DNA from: Candidatus Bathyarchaeota archaeon
GTDB taxonomy: Archaea; Thermoproteota; Bathyarchaeia; Bathyarchaeales; Bathycorpusculaceae
Reading direction: 5' to 3'
Assembly (NCBI GenBank): GCA_018396615.1
Contig: JAGTQT010000011.1
Span: 12,711-29,082, forward strand
DNA: 16,372 nt
Positions within the stretch are counted from its first letter, which is position 1, and each line of letters starts with the position of its first letter. Below the pieces are notes generated by a model. That model searched no databases. It saw only the letters and a program-made list of their open reading frames with translations, and had not been told where the DNA came from. Positions 1 through 7,083 of the stretch are shown one piece after another. The translations under genes and the position numbers were made by a program.

Positions 1-1
1 C

Positions 2-2011
2 TTATCAGTTTGCGCAATCGTAGCGATAATAGGTATCATAGAACAGCATGATCCTCTTACGATGCTTCTGTGGGGCGTTAGTCTTGCCGTTGCAGCTGTC
101 CCCGAAGCTCTTCCAGCGATTGTAACTGGCGCTTTAGCTGTTGGCATGTATAGGATGGCTAAAGTCAATACAATTGTAAAGAAGTTGCCTGCGGTTGAGA
201 CGTTGGGCTGCACAAGCGTAATCTGCTCCGACAAGACGGGAACGATGACAAAGGGAGAAATGACGGTTCAGAGGATATTCATTAATGATCAGACTCTCAA
301 GGTAACAGGCGTTGGCTATGATCCTGACGGCGAGTTTCTTGTAGAAGACAAGAAAATCGACCCGAAGAATGTAAAACTGACTATGCTTCTTACGTCGGCA
401 ACATTGTGCAATGATGCTAAATTGGAAAAAGACACCGCAAGCAACCGGTGGATCATAAAAGGTGACCCAACCGAGGGTGCTTTAGTTGTTGCGGCTGCGA
501 AAGCGGGATTGTGGAAGCAGGAGCTTGAGCAGCAGCAGCCGCGTGTAGCTGAGATCCCATTCTCCTCTGAAACAAAGCGCATGACAACAATTCATGTTGT
601 TTCGGGTAAGAAGAAGATAGCCTACATGAAAGGTGCGCCTGAAATAGTTCTTCAAAAGTGTTCGAAGATTCTTGATGATGATGGAGTTCACAAACTTACC
701 GATGACGATAGGATAAAGATTCTGAAGGTAAATGAAGCAATGGCAAAGCAAGCCCTAAGAAACTTGGGATTCGCATTCAGAGAGCTGCCTGACAACTTGG
801 AAACGTATGACGAGAAAATTGAGAAGGACTTCGTCTTTGTTGGCATTATGGGCATGATTGATCCACCTCGTGAAGAAGTTAAAGACGCTATATACACTTG
901 CAGGAAAGCAGGCATACACGTGGTCATGGTTACAGGCGATCACAAGCTTACTGCTATAGCAGTAGCCAAAGCGCTTAACTTGATAGGTGAAAACGACGAT
1001 GAAGAAGAAAGAGTGCTGACAGGGGAGGAACTGGAAAAGCTGAATGACGAGCAGTTGGTTGCCAGAGTTGAGAAAGTGCTGATATATGCTCGCGTTTCGC
1101 CTGAGCATAAGATGAGAATAGTGAAGGCTTGGAAAGCTAAGGGAAACGTCGTAGCCATGACTGGAGATGGAGTTAATGATGCTCCAGCGTTGAAGATGGC
1201 AGACATAGGGGTTTCTATGGGCATAACAGGCACTGAGGTAACTAAAGAAGCGTCTGACATGGTTCTTACAGATGACAACTTCGCTTCTATCGTGAAAGCG
1301 GCGCGCGAAGGACGAGAAATCTATGACAACATCAAAAAGTACCTAACTTATCTTATGCGCTGCAATATCATGGAAATAATCGTTATGTTCGTAGCAGTAG
1401 TTGCTGTCCCATATTTAGCAAGGCTGTTTTCTCCAGGTGCTTCTGAAACAGGTTTAGGAGAAGCTGCAATCGCGCTGAATGCCGCACAGCTGCTTTGGGT
1501 AAACTTGACGACCGATGGATTGCCGGCTATGGCGTTAGGGATAGATCCAGGCGACCCTGACATAATGGAGAGGAAGCCGCGAGATCCAGAAGAGAGTGTG
1601 TTTACACGTGAAGTGAAGATTTACCTTTCTGTGGTGCCCATATTGATGAGCGTTCTACTGCTCTTTGGCTATCTTTACCATAGGCCATGGGAGGGAGAAA
1701 CGCAGCTGTTGGAGGCGCGGACTCAACTGCTTACGGCGATGGTGTTGATGGAGCTGGCTAATGCGATATCTGCACGTTCGCTAAAGTATCCTGTGTGGAA
1801 AGTTGGCTTGTTCAAAAACAAGTTCCTCTGGATTGCGGTGCTCTCATCGTTTGCACTTCAGCTTGTAGTTCTTTACACTCCAGGTCTTAACACAGTATTT
1901 AATGTTGGTGCTCCAGAGCCGCTTGACTGGGCTTTCGCGATAGCTTTCACCGCGATAGTGTTTGGCTCGCTGGAAATAGGCAAGTACATCTCAAGCAGAA
2001 AACGAAAATAG
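2..2011 (+). CDS. P-type Ca2+-transporting ATPase, type IIA (SERCA-like), 5' end cut off
   Basis: This is an ATP-driven cation pump of the cytoplasmic membrane, most likely exporting Ca2+. The frame is open from base 2 to the stop at 2009-2011, so the actuator domain and first membrane helices lie outside the window; about 669 residues of a usual 880-900 remain. In order one sees the TM4 motif PEALPA (near base 101), the phosphorylation motif DKTGT (Asp codon at 230), the nucleotide-binding domain, the hinge motif TGDGVNDAP (near 1160), then six membrane helices. Ligand residues of both SERCA Ca2+ sites seem present: Glu in PEALP, Asn and Glu in TM5 (CNIMEI), NLTTD in TM6, and the TM8 Glu (MELANA), which plasma-membrane type IIB pumps lack. 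That favours a two-site type IIA pump, although prokaryotic members can differ in ion preference. No partner gene is visible. Confidence 0.93.
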   Translation, partial: LSVCAIVAIIGIIEQHDPLTMLLWGVSLAVAAVPEALPAIVTGALAVGMYRMAKVNTIVKKLPAVETLGCTSVICSDKTGTMTKGEMTVQRIFINDQTLKVTGVGYDPDGEFLVEDKKIDPKNVKLTMLLTSATLCNDAKLEKDTASNRWIIKGDPTEGALVVAAAKAGLWKQELEQQQPRVAEIPFSSETKRMTTIHVVSGKKKIAYMKGAPEIVLQKCSKILDDDGVHKLTDDDRIKILKVNEAMAKQALRNLGFAFRELPDNLETYDEKIEKDFVFVGIMGMIDPPREEVKDAIYTCRKAGIHVVMVTGDHKLTAIAVAKALNLIGENDDEEERVLTGEELEKLNDEQLVARVEKVLIYARVSPEHKMRIVKAWKAKGNVVAMTGDGVNDAPALKMADIGVSMGITGTEVTKEASDMVLTDDNFASIVKAAREGREIYDNIKKYLTYLMRCNIMEIIVMFVAVVAVPYLARLFSPGASETGLGEAAIALNAAQLLWVNLTTDGLPAMALGIDPGDPDIMERKPRDPEESVFTREVKIYLSVVPILMSVLLLFGYLYHRPWEGETQLLEARTQLLTAMVLMELANAISARSLKYPVWKVGLFKNKFLWIAVLSSFALQLVVLYTPGLNTVFNVGAPEPLDWAFAIAFTAIVFGSLEIGKYISSRKRK

Positions 2012-2015
2012 AATC

Positions 2016-2030
2016 GGAAAGGCTTATACC
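2016..2030 (+). promoter_or_regulatory. BRE/TATA promoter of the acetate channel gene
   Basis: A purine-rich BRE-like stretch (CGGAAAGG) runs directly into a TATA-like box (CTTATACC, 2023-2030). An archaeal start 25-27 bases further on would fall near 2052, just before the GAGGAG ribosome binding site at 2063-2068. This supports transcription of the channel gene separately from the ATPase gene. It is called by pattern only. Confidence 0.5.
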
Positions 2031-2077
2031 ACTCCAGTGAGCACAGCCTTTTTCTTGTGAAAGAGGAGCAAGAAGAC

Positions 2078-2722
2078 ATGAGTGAAAAAACTGCAAATCC
2101 GGCACCGCTGGGGCTGCTCGGCTTTGGGGTAACCACCGTGCTACTGAACTATGTCCACAACTTTCGCCTAATGCAAATTGACGCAGTCATCCTTGGAATG
2201 GGGATATTCTACGGAGGCTTGGCACAAATAATTGCTGGCGTACTTGAGTACAGAAGGGGAAACACGTTTGGAACTACTGCCTTTACATCATATGGCTTGT
2301 TTTGGCTGTCTTTTGTAGCGCTGAACTGGCTTGGCACAAGCCAAGTTGCGAGGTATGGAGTGTGGCCGTTTTCATACCCGTACAACATTACACCTTGGCT
2401 TGCGGGCAATGAGGCTTTTGCAGCGTACTTCTTTATGTGGGGGCTTTTTACGCTAATGATGTTCTTTGGGACTATTAAGAAAAACCGTGCATTACAATTT
2501 GTCTTTGCAAGCCTTGCCGTACTGTTTTTCTTGCTTGCAGCTAGAGAGGGGCTTGTTGCCTCAACATTTCTAGTAGCAAACAGCGCGGCGTGGAACCTGT
2601 TTACGCAGGTAATAGGCGTCGAAGGCATAATCTGCGGGTTGAGTGCGGTTTACCTTGCCATCGCTGAAGTGCTTAACGAAACCTATGGAAAAACAGTTCT
2701 GCCGATATGCCCAGTAACCTAG
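2078..2722 (+). CDS. satP: Acetate/succinate channel, SatP/YaaH (AceTr, GPR1/FUN34) family
   Basis: This six-helix membrane protein takes up acetate and related short acids. The family signature NPAPLGL is at residues 7-13, followed by a text closely matching E. coli YaaH as I remember it (MGIFYGG, LEYRRGNTFG, TAFTSYG, FWGT-type helices, EVLNETYGKTVLPI). At 214 residues it is about 25 longer than the E. coli protein; the extra residues lie mainly in the loop after the third helix (around residues 83-108, rich in aromatic residues and Pro). The ATG at 2078 is chosen because GAGGAG (2063-2068) stands nine bases ahead; a GTG at 2057 would add seven charged residues and sits upstream of that site. 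The next gene activates acetate, which supports acetate as substrate. The strong similarity to bacterial members could reflect transfer or simple conservation. Confidence 0.92.
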   Translation: MSEKTANPAPLGLLGFGVTTVLLNYVHNFRLMQIDAVILGMGIFYGGLAQIIAGVLEYRRGNTFGTTAFTSYGLFWLSFVALNWLGTSQVARYGVWPFSYPYNITPWLAGNEAFAAYFFMWGLFTLMMFFGTIKKNRALQFVFASLAVLFFLLAAREGLVASTFLVANSAAWNLFTQVIGVEGIICGLSAVYLAIAEVLNETYGKTVLPICPVT

Positions 2723-2734
2723 AAATTCTTCACT

Positions 2735-2750
2735 CCTTTTTTATTTTTCC
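2735..2750 (+). terminator. T-rich terminator after satP
   Basis: A pyrimidine run with two T tracts follows the satP stop by 13 bases. Archaeal RNA polymerase commonly ends at such T tracts without a hairpin. It lies directly before the acs promoter. Confidence 0.45.
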
Positions 2751-2751
2751 A

Positions 2752-2768
2752 TAAAAAAGGTTTATATT
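2752..2768 (+). promoter_or_regulatory. BRE/TATA promoter of acs
   Basis: An A/G-rich BRE-like run (AAAAAAGG, 2753-2760) is followed at once by TTTATATT (2761-2768). The expected transcript start near 2790 leaves a short leader with GGAAGGA (2798-2804) ahead of the ATG at 2811. This is one of the best-looking promoters in the window. Confidence 0.65.
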
Positions 2769-2810
2769 TCGGAAACAAGGCTTCAAAGTTTCTTTGCGGA
2801 AGGATTGAGC

Positions 2811-4751
2811 ATGTCTGAAGCAAGTTTGCCGTTTAACGAGAAAATCATACCCATAAAGACTCTGGGAGAGGAATGGGAGAGATCTATCAGAAACCCGCAT
2901 GAGTTTTGGGCTGAAAAGGCGAAGGCTCTTCGCTGGATGAAAACATGGGATAAGGTGCTTGATGACTCAAATCCTCCATTTTACAAGTGGTTTTCAGGTG
3001 GCATTTTGAATATATGCGACAACGCATTGGACAGGCATTTGACAACGCCGAAAAAGAACAAGCTGGCATACATTTGGGAAGGCGAGGATGGCGAAGTCCG
3101 ATCTTTCACCTTCTATCAGCTTTACAGAGAAGTGAATAAGCTGGCAAAGATCTTCAAGAACTTTGGCTTGAAGAAGGGCGACAGAGTTGCCGTCTACTTG
3201 CCGATGATTCCTGAATTGCCAATCACATTGCTGGCAACGGTTAGATTAGGTGGAATTCACACTGTGGTTTTCTCCGGATTCAGCGCCGAGGCACTTGCAG
3301 ACAGAATAAATGACTGCCAAGCTAAAATTCTCGTGACTGCCGATGGTGCATATAGACGCGGCAAAACCGTTATGCTGAAGGACACAGCTGACCGTGCTTT
3401 GGCAAATACGCCAACTGTAGAAAAAGTAGTTGTCGTCAGAAGAACTGGGCAGCAGGTTTCAATGAAGGAAGGACGTGACTACTACTATCATGATCTGATG
3501 TCTAAGGTTGAAGCTAACGCGTATGTTCCTCCGGAACCTATGGAAGCGACTGATCCGGTTTTCATACTTTACACGTCTGGGACGACAGGAAAACCTAAGG
3601 GCGTTCAGCATGGCACTGGCGGCTATTTGGTCTGGGGTTACTGGACGCTTAAGTGGGGTTTTGACCCGAAAGACGAGGATATTTGGTGGTGCACTGCTGA
3701 TATTGGTTGGATTACGGGGCACACGTACAACGTGTATGCTCCTTTGGCGCTTGGTGTAACCTCTTTCATCTTTGAGGGGACTCCTGATTATCCTGCTCAA
3801 GATAGGTGGTGGGAAATCATAGAGAAGCATGGTATAACTATACTTTACACAACTCCTACCGCGATCAGGATGTTCATGCGATATGGCGAAGAATGGGTTA
3901 ACAAGCACGACCTAAGTACTCTAAGACTTTTAGGCTCGGTCGGTGAACCCATAAACCCTGAAGCATGGCGGTGGTACTATAAAGTAATTGGGAAAGAAAA
4001 GCTTGCCATAATCGATACTTGGTGGCAGACAGAAACAGGCGGATTTATGATTGCGCCGCTGTCGGGACTTGAGCTTGTTCCACTGAAGCCGGGTTCAGCT
4101 ACGAAACCCTTGCCGGGTGTGCAGGCGGATGTTTGGGATGAGAAGGGTCAGCCTTCTCCGATTTCAACGCGAGGTTTTCTAGTGATTAAGGGACCTTGGC
4201 CTGGAATGCTGCAGATGTTGTGGAGGGATCCGGAAAGGTATAAGCAGGCGTATTTCAGTCGTTTCCCGAATGTTTACTATACTGGTGATTATGCGATTAG
4301 GGATCCGGATGGCTATTTCTGGCTGCTTGGAAGAGCGGATGAGGTGCTGAAGGTTGCGGGACACCGGATTGGCACAGTTGAGCTTGAAAGTGAGCTTGTG
4401 GCGCATCCAGCAGTGTCGGAAGCTGCGGTCATGGGTAAAGAAGATCCAGTTAAGGGTGAGGTTCCGGTGGCTTTTGTTGTTCTGCGTAGCGGTTATTCGC
4501 CTTCAGATCAGCTACGTCAGCAGCTTGTGCAGCATATTCGGTCAACGATTGGTCCCATTGCGACGCCGGAAGCGATTGTGATGGTGAATAAGTTGCCGAA
4601 GACGCGGAGTGGTAAGATTATGCGGAGGCTGTTGAAGGCGGTGTTGGCGGGTGCGGCTTTGGGTGATGTTTCAACGCTTGAGGATGAGGCTTCTGTGGAG
4701 GATATAAAGGCGACTTACGAGGAGCTTCGGAAGCAGCTGGAAAAGAAGTAA
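2811..4751 (+). CDS. acs: Acetyl-CoA synthetase, AMP-forming
   Basis: The enzyme converts acetate, ATP and CoA to acetyl-CoA, AMP and pyrophosphate in the cytoplasm. At 646 residues it is full length for Acs. Visible landmarks are the N-terminal ACS segment, the P-loop-like motif YTSGTTGKPKG (residues 254-264), the DTWWQTETGG motif (second Trp is residue 405), the YTGD adenylate motif, the hinge and C-terminal lid GRADEVLKVAGHR, and the catalytic lysine in PKTRSGK (Lys602), which in bacterial Acs is switched off by acetylation. The Trp of the DTWWQ motif narrows the acyl pocket, so acetate rather than a longer acid is the likely substrate. The ATG at 2811 has GGAAGGA six bases ahead; an in-frame TTG at 2805 overlaps that spacer and is less likely. 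It follows satP by 88 bases with its own promoter, so uptake and activation are adjacent but not obligatorily one transcript. The last third is noticeably G-rich on this strand. Confidence 0.96.
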   Translation: MSEASLPFNEKIIPIKTLGEEWERSIRNPHEFWAEKAKALRWMKTWDKVLDDSNPPFYKWFSGGILNICDNALDRHLTTPKKNKLAYIWEGEDGEVRSFTFYQLYREVNKLAKIFKNFGLKKGDRVAVYLPMIPELPITLLATVRLGGIHTVVFSGFSAEALADRINDCQAKILVTADGAYRRGKTVMLKDTADRALANTPTVEKVVVVRRTGQQVSMKEGRDYYYHDLMSKVEANAYVPPEPMEATDPVFILYTSGTTGKPKGVQHGTGGYLVWGYWTLKWGFDPKDEDIWWCTADIGWITGHTYNVYAPLALGVTSFIFEGTPDYPAQDRWWEIIEKHGITILYTTPTAIRMFMRYGEEWVNKHDLSTLRLLGSVGEPINPEAWRWYYKVIGKEKLAIIDTWWQTETGGFMIAPLSGLELVPLKPGSATKPLPGVQADVWDEKGQPSPISTRGFLVIKGPWPGMLQMLWRDPERYKQAYFSRFPNVYYTGDYAIRDPDGYFWLLGRADEVLKVAGHRIGTVELESELVAHPAVSEAAVMGKEDPVKGEVPVAFVVLRSGYSPSDQLRQQLVQHIRSTIGPIATPEAIVMVNKLPKTRSGKIMRRLLKAVLAGAALGDVSTLEDEASVEDIKATYEELRKQLEKK

Positions 4752-4760
4752 GTTCACCTC

Positions 4761-4780
4761 TTCTTTTTTGTGTTTTTTGT
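4761..4780 (+). terminator. Double T-tract terminator after acs
   Basis: Two runs of six T residues separated by GTG lie 10 bases after the acs stop. This is a typical archaeal termination region and precedes the promoter of the next gene. Confidence 0.5.
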
Positions 4781-4802
4781 CTGGGCAAAAAATTATACCC
4801 CC

Positions 4803-4843
4803 CTATATATACTAGGTGTAGGTATTGCCTTGTTTGGGGTGAG
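4803..4843 (+). promoter_or_regulatory. TATA box and ribosome binding site of the alkD-like gene
   Basis: The TATA-like box CTATATAT (4803-4810) directly follows a run of six C. A start about 26 bases on would fall near 4833, leaving a leader of roughly a dozen bases that carries GGGGTGAG (4836-4843) just before the TTG start at 4847. Confidence 0.45.
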
Positions 4844-4846
4844 AGT

Positions 4847-5588
4847 TTGGATGTTGATAGGTTGTATGTTGATGTTGTCAGAGAGTTGGAGCGAAGGGCT
4901 GATGTTGAGCAGGCTAGGAAGGAGATGTATTTTCATAAGCAGGTTGGGGCTGGCTTTCAGTGTTATGGTATCAGCGCGCCAGAGTTTAAGGAGATAGCTA
5001 AGAAGTTTAAGCAGGCTTTCAGGGAGCTTGGTTTTGAAGATAGGTTTGAGCTTGCGAGAAGATTTTTTAGGTCTGGGTACGGGGGTCAGATGAGTTTTGG
5101 AATTGCGCTTTTGAAGTTGAACGTTAAAGATATGAAGCCATCTGATTTTTGGGTTCTGGAAGATGTTGGCGATTGCCTAAACAATTGGGGAACGGTGGAT
5201 GGGTTCTGCATTGATGTGTTGCAGCCTTTGCTGCTGGCGTATCCAGATGAGGTATTAAGCATTTTGAGAAGGTGGAATAGATCGGAAAGTTTGTGGAAGC
5301 GACGAGCCAGCGTAGTAGTGTTCACGCGAAACATTGGGAAAAGTGGAAAGTTCACTGAAGAGGCATTGAAGCTTTGCAACGGTCTAATCTGGGATAAAGG
5401 AGGATTTAGTGCGAAAGGGCGTGGGCTGGGCTCTAAAAGACACTATGAGAGGAGACAAAGAGAAAGTGCTGGAATACGTCAAGGAGCTGAGGCGGAGAGG
5501 AGTCTCAGCGGTAATAACGCTGTATGCCATACGAGACTTGAAAGGAAAAGATCGCAAAGCAGTCCTCGACATTAAGCCCGAGAGCTGA
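4847..5588 (+). pseudogene. AlkD-family DNA glycosylase (DNA alkylation repair), interrupted by a frameshift
   Basis: AlkD enzymes are HEAT-repeat glycosylases that excise bulky or cationic alkylated purines from DNA. The first 182 residues or so (4847-5398) read well: the YGISAPEFKEIAKKF element, then NNWGTVDGF with the Trp and Asp that match the catalytic pair of B. cereus AlkD, then LWKRRASVV with the matching Arg. After codon 5396-5398 this frame becomes random-looking and stops at 5575. The neighbouring frame from about 5400 continues the family exactly: EDLVRKGVGWALKD, containing the third active-site Trp (VGW), then ITLYAIRDL and a stop at 5586-5588. Removing one base in the run AAAGGAGG (5396-5403) would restore a protein of about 246 residues, the normal family size. 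The start is TTG with a GGTGA site just ahead. The break may be a mutation, an assembly error, a programmed shift, or a split gene whose second half starts at the GTG at 5409. The length of the intact-looking downstream part argues against old decay. Confidence 0.82.
5396..5411 (+). promoter_or_regulatory. Shine-Dalgarno-like run at the alkD frameshift, followed by GTG
   Basis: AAAGGAGG sits exactly where the reading frame must change, and GTG follows five bases after it in the frame of the second half. Two readings are possible: an internal ribosome binding site starting the C-terminal half, or a stimulator of a +1 shift. It may also be a chance run prone to length error. Confidence 0.35.
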
Positions 5589-5670
5589 AAATCGAAGATT
5601 TGACAGCATAACAGCTAAATGAGTTGTATACGTAGTCACGGTATAACTATCTTTAGAGGGAATAAGATTC

Positions 5671-6573
5671 ATGGCAGATCCTAAAACTGAGGCTTTAGCA
5701 CACTATAGGTCTTTTGGTTTGATGACTGATCCAGAAAAACATGGAGACCTGTTCGTGGGGCTTCCATCTAACGTTGAGGAGCTATGCTGCGCTTTGCAAG
5801 GGATTATGATTCACGTTTTCTGGGCTGAACGCATGGGTGTAAAACTGAGCGATGAAAGAAAACAGGAAGTGAATCTACGCAAAGTTGCAGACAAGCTGGC
5901 GAAAATCCGAGAAATGGACAGCCGCCCTCTGGCTGCTGTGCGGTCTCCTGAAAAACGTTTGGTAGGCAACTGTCGAGACTTCGCGGTGATGCTCTGCTCA
6001 ATGTTGAGATCAAAAGGTATTTCAGCGCGTGCCCGATGCGGGTTCGCAACCTACTTCGACCTTACAGAAAAACAGGATCACTGGATCTGCGAGTACTGGA
6101 GTCACACTGAGCAACGCTGGGTTATGGTTGACCCGCAGCTAGACGAGTTTCAGCAGCAGGCTCTCCAGATCAGATTTGACCCGCTGGACATGCCGCATGG
6201 ATACTTTTTGCCGGCTGGAAAGGCTTGGCAGATGTGCCGCGTAGGGCAAGCTGATCCGAACCAGTTTGGAATTTTTGACATGCATGGAATGTGGTTTATT
6301 CGCGGCAATCTTGTTCGGGATTTGGCTTCGCTTAACAAGGTTGAACTTTTGCCATGGGACTGTTGGGGGCTTATTGAAAAAGAGGAGAAGAGCCTTTCTG
6401 AAGATGATCTTGACTTGCTGGACCATGTGGCTGAGTTGACTTTGAGCGGCGATTCCATGTTTGACGAAATGCGTGTTTTGTATGAAAACGAGCCGCTTCT
6501 GCATGCTTCTATCATAAAGAGCTATTCTGAAGGCGGAAAAGTTAGCGAAGTGGATATTCGTAGGCTTCGTTAA
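5671..6573 (+). CDS. Transglutaminase-like (papain-fold) domain protein, cytoplasmic
   Basis: The protein has 300 residues and a transglutaminase-like core with a complete Cys-His-Asp triad: Cys101 in GNCRDFAVML, His137 in QDHWICEYW and Asp154 in RWVMVDPQLD. Such folds act as cysteine peptidases, transamidases or N-glycanase-like enzymes, so the reaction cannot be named. There is no signal peptide or membrane helix, which sets it apart from the many secreted archaeal members. The first 100 residues are helical and the C-terminal third (LSEDDLDLLDHVAELTL onward) is acidic and helical, with no domain I recognise. The ATG at 5671 has GAGGG (5656-5660) ten bases ahead, and a weak TATA-like TTGTATAC near 5624 would place the transcript start just before it. 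It follows the alkD-like gene on the same strand, with no visible functional link. Confidence 0.85.
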   Translation: MADPKTEALAHYRSFGLMTDPEKHGDLFVGLPSNVEELCCALQGIMIHVFWAERMGVKLSDERKQEVNLRKVADKLAKIREMDSRPLAAVRSPEKRLVGNCRDFAVMLCSMLRSKGISARARCGFATYFDLTEKQDHWICEYWSHTEQRWVMVDPQLDEFQQQALQIRFDPLDMPHGYFLPAGKAWQMCRVGQADPNQFGIFDMHGMWFIRGNLVRDLASLNKVELLPWDCWGLIEKEEKSLSEDDLDLLDHVAELTLSGDSMFDEMRVLYENEPLLHASIIKSYSEGGKVSEVDIRRLR

Positions 6574-6590
6574 GTTTGTCTGATTAGGAA

Positions 6591-6597
6591 TTTTTTT
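6591..6597 (+). terminator. T7 terminator after the transglutaminase-like gene
   Basis: A run of seven T residues begins 18 bases after the stop codon and precedes the heat-shock type promoter. No hairpin is evident. Confidence 0.4.
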
Positions 6598-6614
6598 GGG
6601 TTGTGTGCGGTAGA

Positions 6615-6622
6615 TTTATATA
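6615..6622 (+). promoter_or_regulatory. TATA box of the regulator/sHSP operon
   Basis: TTTATATA lies about 26 bases ahead of position 6645, giving a predicted leader of roughly 25 bases before the ATG at 6670. The palindromic half-sites of the next entry begin inside its downstream edge. Confidence 0.6.
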
Positions 6623-6650
6623 TTACCTTTAGGTAATTACCTTACAGTAA
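6622..6650 (+). promoter_or_regulatory. Operator-like array of TTAC/GTAA half-sites
   Basis: Five half-sites are packed in 29 bases: TTAC at 6623, GTAA at 6633, TTAC at 6637, TTAC at 6642 and GTAA at 6647. They form three perfect palindromes: ATTACC-TTTA-GGTAAT (6622-6637), GGTAATTACC (6632-6641) and TTAC-A-GTAA (6642-6650). ATTACCTT also repeats directly at 6622 and 6636. The array fills the space from the TATA box to the predicted transcript start, the place where archaeal repressors block polymerase entry. The likely binder is the winged-helix protein encoded just downstream. Binding is inferred, not shown. Confidence 0.6.
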
Positions 6651-6669
6651 TAAAATGGCATGATGGCAC

Positions 6670-7083
6670 ATGACACTCAAACTCAAGCTAGTGCGAGACA
6701 ACAAGACACTATTCGAAATTCCCCTGTCCCCCGAAGACTGGGAAAAAGAAGAACTAGAAAACGAATTCAACGCATCCGAAGACGAATTCAGAAAACTCTC
6801 CAAACTCTTCGATGCCCTATCCCACGAAACACGCCTACGAATGATGAGAAAACTCCTCGAAGAAGAAGACCACACAATGGGCTTCGCAGACTTCATGCAT
6901 GAACTCAACCTCAACCCCAAAATAGTCTGGGAAAACTCGAAAAAGCTAGCCGAAGGGGGATTCCTACAGAAAACTGCAAGGGGACAGTACCGCTGCCCGC
7001 AGACAGGACAAACAGCCTTCATAATGATGAGCCTCGCTCTTCGACGCTTACTTGAGTCAGTTGAAGAAATCGAAAACCTGTAA
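6670..7083 (+). CDS. ArsR-like winged-helix transcriptional regulator, probable autoregulator of the sHSP operon
   Basis: This 137-residue protein carries one winged-helix domain at about residues 40-112. DALSHETRLRMMRKL (48-62) is the typical first ArsR helix, and FADFMHELNLNPKIVWENSKKLAEGGFLQKT is the recognition helix and wing. No cysteine or histidine metal-site motif of true ArsR sensors is present. The N-terminal 35 residues are a beta-like segment and an acidic linker; the C-terminal 25 residues form a leucine-rich helix suited to dimerisation. It is followed five bases later by the sHSP ribosome binding site, so the two are almost certainly cotranscribed. In Pyrococcus (Phr) and Archaeoglobus (HSR1) winged-helix repressors control sHSP genes and themselves, and this pair fits that pattern by context rather than by clear sequence identity. 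The start is ATG 6670; no Shine-Dalgarno sequence is present in the short leader. Codon use is rich in A- and C-ending codons, unlike acs upstream. Confidence 0.85.
   Translation: MTLKLKLVRDNKTLFEIPLSPEDWEKEELENEFNASEDEFRKLSKLFDALSHETRLRMMRKLLEEEDHTMGFADFMHELNLNPKIVWENSKKLAEGGFLQKTARGQYRCPQTGQTAFIMMSLALRRLLESVEEIENL

Noticed and set aside
2057..2080. GTG at 2057 as the start of the acetate channel gene
   Set aside because: It lies upstream of the GAGGAG site that fits ATG 2078, it falls close to the predicted transcript start, and the added residues are not part of the family.
3459..3908. Open frames of 80-150 codons on either strand inside acs
   Set aside because: They overlap a full-length conserved enzyme, have no recognisable domain and no promoter or ribosome site of their own.
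4791..4830. Imperfect inverted repeat around the six-C run ahead of the alkD-like gene
   Set aside because: The arms pair only in part and the A/T core is better explained as the TATA box.
6139..6515. Two overlapping open frames on the minus strand within the transglutaminase-like gene
   Set aside because: Both are antisense to a well supported protein and neither resembles a family.
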